Of a DNA stretch of 21,509 nt, positions 6,543 to 13,137 are shown piece after piece. Location of the stretch: IMG/VR virus record IMGVR_UViG_3300021197_001219, positions 1 to 21,509 of that record; one strand, given 5' to 3'. Positions within the stretch are counted from its first letter, which is position 1. Each line of letters starts with the position of its first letter. The DNA is from a virus. The notes beneath the pieces were generated by a model. That model saw only the letters and a program-made list of their open reading frames with translations. It was not told where the DNA came from and did not search any database. The position numbers and the translations under genes were made by a program.

Positions 6543-6826
6543 TGGCACAAGACGATTCAAAATATACCAAGCCAGAAGTTCGTGAACGGATTAAAAACCG
6601 TGTTATGAAAGGAACCAAAGGCGGTAAAGCTGGTCAGTGGTCTGCACGTAAGGCACAACTCGTAGCTTCCGAGTACAAGAAAGCTGGTGGCGGGTACAAA
6701 GGTGGAGAAGGAAAGAAGCAAAAATCTTTAAAGAAATGGGGCAAGGAGGATTGGCAGACCAAAGATCAATATGAAAAAGGTAAAAAAGCAGCTTCTGCAG
6801 CTAAGAAATACAAGGAGAAAAAGTAA
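6542..6826 (+). CDS. Lys/Gly-rich small basic protein (94 aa), first half of a DUF5872-like pair
   Basis: The gene is coupled to the gene before (TGATG) and to the gene after (TAATG). Lys and Gly dominate. Residues 33-60 read Trp-Ser-Ala-Arg-Lys-Ala-Gln-Leu-Val-Ala, then Tyr-Lys-Lys-Ala-Gly-Gly-Gly-Tyr-Lys-Gly-Gly, and then Lys-Gln-Lys-Ser-Leu-Lys-Lys-Trp. From memory this resembles the N-terminal part of a Lys-rich family (DUF5872) known from large algal viruses and phages. The C-terminal part of that pattern (RYLPKKAW) appears in the gene at 6996 instead. The tail is Lys-Lys-Ala-Ala-Ser-Ala-Ala-Lys-Lys. Nucleic-acid binding is likely from charge only; the function is unknown. Confidence 0.68.
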   Translation: MAQDDSKYTKPEVRERIKNRVMKGTKGGKAGQWSARKAQLVASEYKKAGGGYKGGEGKKQKSLKKWGKEDWQTKDQYEKGKKAASAAKKYKEKK

Positions 6827-6996
6827 TGCAGTTAGCAGGTAAGTATGCGGGGATGACACAGCCTTTGTTTTCTATACAAGATAGTCCTGAAGGTCACCCA
6901 GAGGATTACTTTATGCCGAGCGAAGGTATGTGGAGAAGTCAGCTACTTCCTCAAGACGTAACTATTGATCAAGCAATTATGGACGGTACTTGGTAA
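6826..6996 (+). CDS. small hypothetical protein (56 aa) between the two Lys-rich genes
   Basis: The gene is 57 codons including the stop, starting in a TAATG overlap and ending in another. Residues 3-7 are Leu-Ala-Gly-Lys-Tyr, the same short motif seen at the end of the protein at 3687. The rest is acidic to neutral with Pro, Met and two Trp. There is no membrane segment or Cys. The exact stop/start overlaps on both sides support it as a real gene although it is short. It sits between the two Lys-rich genes, so it may be an insertion into what was once one gene. No family is recognised. Confidence 0.55.
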   Translation: MQLAGKYAGMTQPLFSIQDSPEGHPEDYFMPSEGMWRSQLLPQDVTIDQAIMDGTW

Positions 6997-7205
6997 TGGC
7001 CGATAAAGCAATTCAATCTGACGGTACAACCAAACGCTACCTTCCCAAGAAAGCATGGGCCTCCCTTTCCAAAGAAGAAAGGGAAGACACTGATCGCAAG
7101 AAACGAGCAGGATCCAGGGAAGGTAAACAATTCGTTGGGAACACAGAGAAGGCAAAGAAAGCTGGTAAAGCTGCTAGGATGTATAAAAGTAAGGCTGGTA
7201 AATAA
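6996..7205 (+). CDS. Lys-rich small basic protein (69 aa), second half of a DUF5872-like pair
   Basis: The start at 6996 (ATG in TAATG) is preferred over the in-frame TTG at 6990. The protein has 69 residues. Residues 11-21 (TKRYLPKKAWA), a Leu-Ser-Lys-Glu-Glu stretch, and Lys-Gln-Phe-Val-x-Asn-Thr-Glu at about 46-53 match what I recall of the C-terminal part of the DUF5872-type family. The tail has the Lys-Lys-Ala-Gly-Lys-Ala-Ala-Arg motif shared with the 51- and 94-residue proteins. Its stop overlaps the portal start (TAATG), so its translation is coupled to the portal. The function is unknown; a basic virion-associated or DNA-binding role is inferred from charge. Confidence 0.68.
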   Translation: MADKAIQSDGTTKRYLPKKAWASLSKEEREDTDRKKRAGSREGKQFVGNTEKAKKAGKAARMYKSKAGK

Positions 7206-9586
7206 TGGCCGGAACGAGCGCCCGTCTAAAAGAAATCGTTAACTCATACATCGAAAGAGATGGTAATGAGTACGTTGACACGGGTATTGTCGCAGGTCAT
7301 ATCGCTCAGATGAAACTCTTTGGCATTCGCCAAGGGGTTGAGTTTTTTCCTTCTCAGGATAACTTTGGTAATCAGAGAAAAGATTTTATCGATAAAGTAA
7401 TTAAATACAACAAATTAGATACCAGGCTTGATTCAATATGGGATTACTTTCTTTGTGATGGAAAAGGGCTTTTCTACATCCGACCTACTAAAAATAATTA
7501 TCGTCTCTATTATTTCCGTAGCCATGAGTATCGCTCTTATTACAACGTAGATGGTGAGCTAGAAGAAGTCGTAATCATCTACAGCTATAAAGTCAAGACT
7601 GGTAAAGGAGGAATATACCAAGACATTGGGTTGTCTGGAATGAGTGGTGCAACCGATCATGAGAACCCTGGACAGAAACGTTATATCCGCCTATCAATCA
7701 AACCTGATGTTATCGAAGAAACTCACTCAGAAGGTGAGATTTCATTTGACAATGTCAACATGATGACCCCTGGCAAAACCCAGAAATTTGCCAATGAGCT
7801 TTTATATATCCCTTGCGTTGAGATCTTCAACAACCCTAAGGGCTTCTCCATGGAGGGCAGTGGAGAATTTGATCAACTAGCTAATCACATCATTACGCAT
7901 GATGAGTTAGTTCGCAACATGAAGAAGAACTTGCAGTTCTTTGGTAATCCTACGTTACTTTCTTCCCGTCCCAAGACGGATCTGATGGAACCAGGGGGGA
8001 CAGGGGATGGATCAGCTCAACGTCCTTCTATTGCTGCCAACTCAGGGTTCAATAGTATGTCGCCAATGTCGCGATCTACCTTTAAACAGGATCCTATTCA
8101 ACGTGGTGTTGATGGACAGCTTCGTGTTCCAAGGGTCATTGCAAACCTGGAACCTAATGACCGAGTTGGTTATATTGTTCCTGATGCAATTTCAGGTGAC
8201 CAAAATGCATTTGTACGGCAATACAGAGAAGAGATTCGTACTGCACTTGGAGGTGTAGATGAACTTTCAATCTCCGCAGGTGTTACTGCTACCGAATATA
8301 AAAGTTTGTTTGGTCGTGTTGCGGCCACCAGTAAAAAGAAAGCGAATTCGATTTATACGCATGGGCTCTGCCGATGCATGGAATTAATCATCTTTCAAGA
8401 GGAACAACTCTTTAGAGATACCTTGGCAGCAGCCGCAAAATTTGAAAAGCCAGTGACTCCTCAACCAGGAGCTGGTCCAGAAGAAATGCAGTTTTATCGT
8501 GAGGCGATGGATGAATATGACCAACGAGTAAATCAACTTATGATGGCATGCGTTAAAGCACAAATGATTCCACCTGGTGTTAGGGGACTAATACCAGATG
8601 GAGACATCACAATGCTTTGGCGTTGGCTTGGGCCGGTCTACGAAGAATCGACTCAAGATATCCTGAACAATTCAATTGTTGTAAGAAACTTGCAAGAATT
8701 GGGTGTTGATAGCATAGAAGCACTGAAATATCTTTTCCCTTCAAAAACAGAAGAGGAAAGAGCGGAGATGCTTTCAGGATTTCCGTTCAGGATGGTCAAC
8801 GAGTTACAAGGTGCTTACAACCAATTTTCTCGTTTGATTGGGGGAATGATGCAGACCCCTCATCCACAATCTCCAGATTTGCCTATGGCAGCTGACCCGA
8901 GATTGGACCTTACTCCATATCTGTATCGAACACTAGAAGCATTACAAAAGGAGATGAGTTATGCAGGACGCTTCCGTCCAATCGATCCCACAGATGAGCC
9001 AGCCATCCGTGGCCCCGAGCAGTTACGTGGCGGCAGCACCGGCAGCTCCGGTAGCGGCTCCTCAGGCAGCCCCGGCTCAGGTGGGAACGTACTTCCCCCA
9101 GGCGGTGCCCCAGGCGGCTCCAGCCTCGACTACCAGTTACCAATCAAACCCGTCAGCATTCGTCCCCCCTTCCCAGGGAATGGCGGATCAGGGGAACCCA
9201 TGGGAATCGGCCTTCAACAAGGTGGTGAACCTACTGGGCAGTCCGGTGCAATCCCCGTTCCAGGGAGCACCATCACAGGCCCCGGTTCAGACTCCGGGTC
9301 AGTATACCCCGGCCAATTGGGGTCAAGCAACATCGACCCAACCCGACGCATCAACGAGCTGGGCTCAGCAGACCTCGCAAACAAGCCCGACCTCATACAG
9401 CAGCTCTTCCCAAACTTCATCGATCAACTCCTTAGCCGACGTGGCGGATCTCCTTCAGTGGAGTCCGGAGAGTCAGATGGTGGTGGCGAACTACGGGACG
9501 GAAGCGCCAGCGATTCTAAACCAGTACGCACTAAACCTGGAAGGAATGCTGGACAGCGCGGTCGCGTGGGGAAACGAGGCAAGTAA
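7205..9586 (+). CDS. portal protein with long disordered C-terminal extension
   Basis: This would be the dodecameric ring at the special vertex, docking TerL and later the neck. Its position between TerL and the scaffold/capsid genes, its 793 residues and its large mixed alpha/beta core (about residues 1-585: charged N-terminal helix, Tyr-rich beta region at 80-130, long helices at 420-590) fit the large podovirus-type portals. The assignment rests on position and architecture rather than one motif. From residue about 586 the sequence becomes Gly/Ser/Pro-rich and disordered, ending in an Arg/Lys/Gly tail. These last 208 codons share their DNA with the scaffold-like gene starting at 8961 in the +1 frame. 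Bases 9000-9560 are visibly G+C-richer than the flanks. It is translated from a TAATG overlap. Confidence 0.85.
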   Translation: MAGTSARLKEIVNSYIERDGNEYVDTGIVAGHIAQMKLFGIRQGVEFFPSQDNFGNQRKDFIDKVIKYNKLDTRLDSIWDYFLCDGKGLFYIRPTKNNYRLYYFRSHEYRSYYNVDGELEEVVIIYSYKVKTGKGGIYQDIGLSGMSGATDHENPGQKRYIRLSIKPDVIEETHSEGEISFDNVNMMTPGKTQKFANELLYIPCVEIFNNPKGFSMEGSGEFDQLANHIITHDELVRNMKKNLQFFGNPTLLSSRPKTDLMEPGGTGDGSAQRPSIAANSGFNSMSPMSRSTFKQDPIQRGVDGQLRVPRVIANLEPNDRVGYIVPDAISGDQNAFVRQYREEIRTALGGVDELSISAGVTATEYKSLFGRVAATSKKKANSIYTHGLCRCMELIIFQEEQLFRDTLAAAAKFEKPVTPQPGAGPEEMQFYREAMDEYDQRVNQLMMACVKAQMIPPGVRGLIPDGDITMLWRWLGPVYEESTQDILNNSIVVRNLQELGVDSIEALKYLFPSKTEEERAEMLSGFPFRMVNELQGAYNQFSRLIGGMMQTPHPQSPDLPMAADPRLDLTPYLYRTLEALQKEMSYAGRFRPIDPTDEPAIRGPEQLRGGSTGSSGSGSSGSPGSGGNVLPPGGAPGGSSLDYQLPIKPVSIRPPFPGNGGSGEPMGIGLQQGGEPTGQSGAIPVPGSTITGPGSDSGSVYPGQLGSSNIDPTRRINELGSADLANKPDLIQQLFPNFIDQLLSRRGGSPSVESGESDGGGELRDGSASDSKPVRTKPGRNAGQRGRVGKRGK

Positions 9587-9959
9587 TACCCTGATGGGTT
9601 ATGCCAACTTCTCCGTGAACGAGCATCGCGAGAACCTGGCTTACAACGAAATTCTTACTAATCCTGACATCTTGTCAGATTACACCTTGAATTTCTTTGG
9701 TCCTCAAGGTCCATATCCTGTCTACGAATCTGAAGCAGAATTAGCTACCCCTGGTTATCCAACTCAGCAGGTATCTAATGAGCAAATGATTCCTGGCGCA
9801 AACTTCCCTGCACCTCCACAGGCTGCTGCTCCTCAAGCTCCCCAAGATTTCTGGGGTTCTTTCAAGCAACAGATGGATCAAGATCCTACGCAAGCATGGC
9901 GTGTGATCAACCAGGCTTCACCTCAAGTGATGGCTAACAAACTCTTCGTGATGGAGTGA
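8961..9959 (+). CDS. scaffold-like protein overlapping the portal 3' end
   Basis: The gene starts inside the portal gene with a strong RBS: AAAGGAG at 8947-8953, seven bases before ATG 8961. That is one of the best sites in the window. It has 332 residues. Residues 1-75 are Ala/Pro/Gln-rich and disordered. Residues 77-92 form a short helix (NPWESAFNKVVNLL). Residues 93-155 are Ser/Gln/Thr/Pro-rich. Residues 156-215 are a helical region with normal composition (Leu-Ala-Asp-Val-Ala-Asp-Leu-Leu...), and the C-terminus is another Pro/Ala linker ending in a helix. Position between portal and major capsid, a disordered body and terminal helices are typical of capsid scaffolding proteins. The 374 bases past the portal stop are unshared and clearly coding. 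Scaffold is an inference; no family name is certain. Confidence 0.8.
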   Translation: MQDASVQSIPQMSQPSVAPSSYVAAAPAAPVAAPQAAPAQVGTYFPQAVPQAAPASTTSYQSNPSAFVPPSQGMADQGNPWESAFNKVVNLLGSPVQSPFQGAPSQAPVQTPGQYTPANWGQATSTQPDASTSWAQQTSQTSPTSYSSSSQTSSINSLADVADLLQWSPESQMVVANYGTEAPAILNQYALNLEGMLDSAVAWGNEASNTLMGYANFSVNEHRENLAYNEILTNPDILSDYTLNFFGPQGPYPVYESEAELATPGYPTQQVSNEQMIPGANFPAPPQAAAPQAPQDFWGSFKQQMDQDPTQAWRVINQASPQVMANKLFVME

Positions 9960-9963
9960 TCCA

Positions 9964-10539
9964 ATGCGTAACGCTTTGAAATATGGTATTCCTGCTGCTG
10001 CCGGTCTCGGCGCTGCAGGTCTTGTTGCCAGTCAAGGCGGGAATCCTGTTGAAGCCGGTGGCGCTGCTGTTGCTGCTGGCTTAGGGGGTGCTGCTGGTTT
10101 AGTAGCCGCCCGTCAACTTGCTGGCAAATACAATCCGCAACTCATCCAACGAGTTAGCGGAGCACTTAACAGTGCCGGTAATGCAGTGGGCGATTATGCT
10201 CGCGAACTTCCGGACGACAGCATCGTTCGCAAGCGTGGTGCTGGCATGGCAGCTGATGCTGTTTCTGCAGTTGATAACCGTCTTATGGGTATTCCTGGTG
10301 AACGGTCTGGCGCAATGCCTTTCCCCACTCAAGGAGTACAACGTAATGTCGGCAAGGCTGCCGCTGCTGGTTTAGTTCCAGCTTCTGCTGCTACCGCTGC
10401 CCTTGGTGGTGTTGCCGCAGGACAAGCAGTTGGTGCTGTTGGCCAGATGATTGGTATTGATCCAGAACTACCTGGTTCCAGCAATACAGTCAATTCCCGA
10501 TTAAACATGCAAGGTATGAACTACCTTCCGATGTATTGA
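9964..10539 (+). CDS. Ala/Gly-rich hydrophobic virion-type protein (191 aa)
   Basis: The start at 9964 is supported by GGAG at 9953-9956 with seven-base spacing. Residues 8-50 contain two Ala/Gly-rich hydrophobic stretches linked by a Gly-Gly-Asn-Pro turn, and residues 115-150 contain another. Glycine-zipper spacing (Gly-x-x-x-Gly) occurs repeatedly. The middle (50-110) is charged and normal. This could insert into membranes like a DNA-delivery or internal core protein, or be packed in the virion. It lies between the scaffold-like gene and the capsid gene and is followed by a terminator-like hairpin, so it probably ends the upstream transcription unit. No family is recognised. Confidence 0.75.
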   Translation: MRNALKYGIPAAAGLGAAGLVASQGGNPVEAGGAAVAAGLGGAAGLVAARQLAGKYNPQLIQRVSGALNSAGNAVGDYARELPDDSIVRKRGAGMAADAVSAVDNRLMGIPGERSGAMPFPTQGVQRNVGKAAAAGLVPASAATAALGGVAAGQAVGAVGQMIGIDPELPGSSNTVNSRLNMQGMNYLPMY

Positions 10540-10575
10540 TTAGCACTTAAAATATTTAAGACTGCTAAACTTTTA
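10540..10575 (+). terminator. terminator-like hairpin before the major capsid gene
   Basis: TTAGCA-CTTAAA (10540-10551), loop ATA, then TTTAAG (10555-10560), a two-base bulge AC and TGCTAA (10563-10568) form a 12-bp stem, AT-rich with one bulge. ACTTTTATTT follows. The stem is weak in G+C, so efficiency is uncertain. It begins directly after the stop of the preceding gene, where a terminator would be expected. Confidence 0.45.
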
Positions 10576-10626
10576 TTTAGATAGGGTGATTGTTTTGCCC
10601 GAATCTTTCGTTTGACAAACTTACTA

Positions 10627-10640
10627 TCCGTATACGGAGG
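10627..10640 (+). promoter_or_regulatory. palindrome overlapping the major capsid ribosome binding site
   Basis: TCCGTATACGGA (10627-10638) is a perfect 12-base palindrome that shares its right arm with the SD GGAGG at 10636-10640, ten bases before the GTG start of the capsid gene. A TTGACA at 10612-10617 lies upstream but has no -10 box at normal spacing. The palindrome could be an operator, or as RNA a four-pair hairpin with a UAUA loop that hides part of the SD. Confidence 0.45.
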
Positions 10641-10650
10641 ATAAACACAA

Positions 10651-11814
10651 GTGTTTTTAGATAACGACTTTCCTAAGATTTTAGGTGCGGAACTATACCG
10701 TCCGCATCCTGCTTATGTCTGTGAAATGGCTGTTGAGCCTGTGGTCGTCCACGACTTCACCTCTCAGCCTGGCCAGACCGTGCAGCTGGACCGCTATAAG
10801 TTCTGGGGAACTCCTGGTACTAAGGATTCACGCGAGCGCATTGCTGACCAGACCATTGGTACAGCTAACAGCCGTAACATCACGAAGGAGAAAGTCCTCG
10901 TGGTGCTTAAGGAATACACCGGCCCTGCGGACCCAGGTGATCCTACCCAGCCTTCAACCTTTAAGATTGCTCGTGAGACTCTGGTCACCGCGCAGCGTTT
11001 GCTGCTCGACACTGGCAACCTGAACATGTTCCACCAGTCCATCGGTAGCTTGACGCTGCTCGATGACTATCGTCGTTGGCGTGACCGCGTCTTCATTGAC
11101 GAACTTGCAAAAGCAGAAGCACAAGGTCAAGCTTCTAGCACCCAAGGTGGTTACTACTTCGCTGGTGACAAGGTCAAGGATTCAACTGGCCGTATTTCTT
11201 ATACAGCTGCTGAGTACACTGCACAAGTCCAACAGTTCTCTGTTCGTACCGACCTTCTCGAAGTTGTAAAAGATCTTCGTAAGCGTAACGTACCTACCTT
11301 TGCTGATGGTCTGTATCGCTGTATTTGCGATCCTACCTTCATGATGCACTTGCGTCGTGACGAAGACTTCCGTGAGATTGCTCGCTACGCAGGCAATCCT
11401 GGACAAGGCATGTACATGGCTAACCCCATGATGCCTAACAACTCCAGCTTCTACATGGGTCCACAGGCTGGCCAAGGTTACTTCCTGGCTGGTGAACCTG
11501 TGATGCCTACTGGCGTTCAGTTTGAAGGCGTTAAGTTCTTCGAGTCAACCAACTTCCCCAACAAGTCAGTACAGACATCATTCGATGCTGGTGGTAACTA
11601 CGCTGCTGAAGAAGTTGCACAAGGTTACTTCTTCGGTCCTCAGTCTGTTGGCGTCGGTATTGGCGGTCCTAACGCACAAGTACTCATCAACAACAATGAT
11701 GACTTCTCGCGCTTCATCATTCTTATTTGGCAGCTGTATGCTGGTTTCGAGGTCTTGAACAAAGACTTCATCACAACTGCATTCAGCTACCTCTCCGATG
11801 ACGGCGTGGTCTGA
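10651..11814 (+). CDS. major capsid protein (N4-gp56-like, HK97 fold)
   Basis: This is the main shell protein of the head. It has 387 residues with a GTG start, and GGAGG sits ten bases upstream. The segment around residues 221-248 (Tyr-Arg-Cys-Ile-Cys-Asp-Pro-Thr-Phe, then Leu-Arg-Arg-Asp-Glu-Asp-Phe-Arg-Glu) resembles the conserved part of the N4-gp56 family of major capsid proteins. The early Gly-x-Thr-Val-Gln-Leu-Asp-Arg-Tyr strand fits the N-arm/P-domain entry. Codons favour C-ending forms compared with neighbouring genes, consistent with high expression. It has its own leader after a terminator-like hairpin. The family call is from remembered motifs plus position after portal and scaffold; a capsid role is very likely in any case. 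Confidence 0.88.
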   Translation: MFLDNDFPKILGAELYRPHPAYVCEMAVEPVVVHDFTSQPGQTVQLDRYKFWGTPGTKDSRERIADQTIGTANSRNITKEKVLVVLKEYTGPADPGDPTQPSTFKIARETLVTAQRLLLDTGNLNMFHQSIGSLTLLDDYRRWRDRVFIDELAKAEAQGQASSTQGGYYFAGDKVKDSTGRISYTAAEYTAQVQQFSVRTDLLEVVKDLRKRNVPTFADGLYRCICDPTFMMHLRRDEDFREIARYAGNPGQGMYMANPMMPNNSSFYMGPQAGQGYFLAGEPVMPTGVQFEGVKFFESTNFPNKSVQTSFDAGGNYAAEEVAQGYFFGPQSVGVGIGGPNAQVLINNNDDFSRFIILIWQLYAGFEVLNKDFITTAFSYLSDDGVV

Positions 11815-11844
11815 TCATAAATAAGTTAACCTCTATCAAGAAAA

Positions 11845-12612
11845 ATGGCATACTTATCTGCTAAGAAAATCTTCCCAGGTGATATGACTGAGCCCCTTAA
11901 CGGGTGGTATCAGAACATTGACACCAACGGTGGATCCCAAAACAACGCCTCTGCGGCTGGCCCGACTTCTGTCTTGGCCAACCCCGGCTGGCAGTTCTAT
12001 CAACTGCGTGGCTACGTGCCTGTCACCAATACTTCTGGTGCTGGCTATGTCACAGTGGGCGACGTTATCATTCCTTCTCCTTACAAGAATGATGATACTC
12101 GCGTCAACATCACCGGCATGACCGTGGTTGCTGATACTGATCGTCCTGCTTACGTCTATCGCACTGCTGTTTCCGTAGCCTCTGGCTGGGGTGACGGACG
12201 TGTCTCCCTTGATGGCATCCAGACCTCTGGTGCTACTCAGGTAATCGGCTTCGGCCCTGGTACAGCTACTGCTCCTGTGAGTTTCTCAGGTGTAGTTGAA
12301 GGCGCTAACATCACTGCTGTTGCTAATGAGCTTCCTGCAGGTACTGGTGGTTTAGGTGCTTGTCCTCTGGACTCTGCCATCGACTACGAAGTTCTTACTA
12401 CGAACACCAACTTCCGCGTCTATTCCAAGGCTCAGACTAACTCCACTGCCACTAACGGCGGTTGGGCTATCTCTAATGCTGACGCAGCTGCTGGTCGCGC
12501 TGGTTACATCCTTTGCGAAGTTTGCTTCGTACGTCAAGATGTTCCTGTCGATTACGACGAGCTTGAGCAGTATCTCCCCTACAAGATCGCTTCTAACTAT
12601 CCTGGTTATTGA
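11845..12612 (+). CDS. beta-rich virion protein, possible capsid decoration/head protein (255 aa)
   Basis: The gene lies 30 bases after the capsid gene and has the same C-rich codon usage, so it is probably abundant and co-expressed. It has 255 residues, rich in Gly, Thr, Val, Ala and Asn, with alternating hydrophobic residues throughout, indicating beta-sandwich or beta-barrel structure. There is no membrane segment and little helix except near the C-terminus (Asp-Tyr-Asp-Glu-Leu-Glu-Gln-Tyr). Two Cys occur near residues 224-228 and one at 173. Position directly downstream of the capsid gene and this composition suit a cement or decoration protein. A fibre or neck protein is an alternative. 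The 261-residue gene at 15790 has a similar character without obvious alignment. Confidence 0.75.
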   Translation: MAYLSAKKIFPGDMTEPLNGWYQNIDTNGGSQNNASAAGPTSVLANPGWQFYQLRGYVPVTNTSGAGYVTVGDVIIPSPYKNDDTRVNITGMTVVADTDRPAYVYRTAVSVASGWGDGRVSLDGIQTSGATQVIGFGPGTATAPVSFSGVVEGANITAVANELPAGTGGLGACPLDSAIDYEVLTTNTNFRVYSKAQTNSTATNGGWAISNADAAAGRAGYILCEVCFVRQDVPVDYDELEQYLPYKIASNYPGY

Positions 12613-12627
12613 TATTTAGGGTAACAT

Positions 12628-12655
12628 GGGGCTAGTTAATAAAATAGCTAGTCCC
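12628..12655 (+). other. 11-bp hairpin directly before the start codon of the HhH gene
   Basis: GGGGCTAGTTA (12628-12638), loop ATAAAA, then TAGCTAGTCCC (12645-12655) form a stem of 11 pairs with two G-U wobbles. It ends one base before the ATG at 12657. No SD lies between. It follows the highly expressed capsid/decoration genes by 16 bases. It may stabilise the 3' end of that mRNA, act as a weak terminator, or restrict translation of the next gene. Confidence 0.55.
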
Positions 12656-12656
12656 A

Positions 12657-13067
12657 ATGCTCTTTAAACACAATAAAACCGGCGTAAGGTTAAAGATTGT
12701 ATCTGAATGGGATGAAGGCGATTGGTTCATGGTCGAAGACCAAGACGGTCGCATCTTCACTGTTTACAAGACAGAAATCGTTGAAGACAAGGAAGCATCT
12801 AAGAAGGTTAAAACTCTTCAAGTAAAAGATGCAGCCAAAGGCGATGAGCCTCGTAAATTTCCTACAGATGTTCGGCTTAATGTCAATGGAGCTACGGCTC
12901 AAATGATTGCCGATCATATCAAGGGAGTCGGTCTTAAAACTGCAAAAGAGATTAAGGATTTACAGCTTTCTTTGTCAGGCGAAAGGTTCACTAGCCTTGA
13001 GCAGTTAAAATCGATTCCTCGCGTAGATTGGGATTCAGTATTTGCAGCTGATCTAATCCGCGTCTAA
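12657..13067 (+). CDS. helix-hairpin-helix (ComEA-like) DNA-binding protein (136 aa)
   Basis: Residues 1-45 form a small beta-rich domain (Lys-Ile-Val-Ser-Glu-Trp, then Trp-Phe-Met-Val-Glu-Asp, then Phe-Thr-Val-Tyr) of SH3-like pattern. A charged linker (45-70) follows. Residues 73-126 match the helix-hairpin-helix layout of ComEA-type domains: Leu-Asn-Val-Asn at the start, a helix, the hairpin GVGLKTA at 90-96, a helix, then Phe-Thr-Ser-Leu-Glu-Gln-Leu and Ile-Pro-Arg-Val. Such domains bind DNA backbone non-specifically. The gene stands alone between a hairpin and a strong terminator, and has no SD. It could help DNA packaging, head completion or genome protection in the capsid; this is inference. 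The motif assignment is fairly secure. Confidence 0.8.
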   Translation: MLFKHNKTGVRLKIVSEWDEGDWFMVEDQDGRIFTVYKTEIVEDKEASKKVKTLQVKDAAKGDEPRKFPTDVRLNVNGATAQMIADHIKGVGLKTAKEIKDLQLSLSGERFTSLEQLKSIPRVDWDSVFAADLIRV

Positions 13068-13072
13068 TGGTT

Positions 13073-13094
13073 AAGCCCCTGTAGGGGCTTTTCT
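13073..13094 (+). terminator. intrinsic terminator
   Basis: AAGCCCC (13073-13079), loop TGTA, GGGGCTT (13084-13090), then TTCT form a seven-pair G+C-rich stem with a U-rich tail extending into CTATTATTT. It starts six bases after the stop of the HhH gene and is the strongest intergenic terminator in the window. It closes the capsid-region transcription unit. Confidence 0.85.
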
Positions 13095-13109
13095 ATTATT
13101 TGTGCAGAT

Positions 13110-13115
13110 TATAAT
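13110..13115 (+). promoter_or_regulatory. possible -10 box after the terminator
   Basis: TATAAT followed by TAA lies 23 bases before the GTG of the next gene and just after the terminator, where a new promoter would be needed. The same nonamer TATAATTAA occurs at 2655. No convincing -35 is seen at 16-18 bases upstream, so it may rely on another element or factor. Confidence 0.35.
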
Positions 13116-13137
13116 TAACCAATACTGACGGTGCATT

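Noticed and set aside
8007-8258. Alternative plus-strand frame within the portal core
   Set aside because: Unlike 8961-9959, it has no SD, ends inside the portal and has a hydrophobic-basic shadow composition. It is not a second overlapping gene.
10118-10375. Frame of 85 codons inside the 9964-10539 gene
   Set aside because: It is nested in a gene with a supported start. No RBS; it is a shadow of an Ala/Gly-rich region.
10612-10636. TTGACA with TATACG as a promoter for the capsid gene
   Set aside because: The spacer would be only 13 bases, too short for a normal sigma-70 promoter. TTGACA is noted but not called as a promoter.
11182-11475. Antisense 97-codon frame in the capsid gene
   Set aside because: It is opposite the highly expressed capsid gene. 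The open frame follows from that gene's codon bias; there is no RBS or context.
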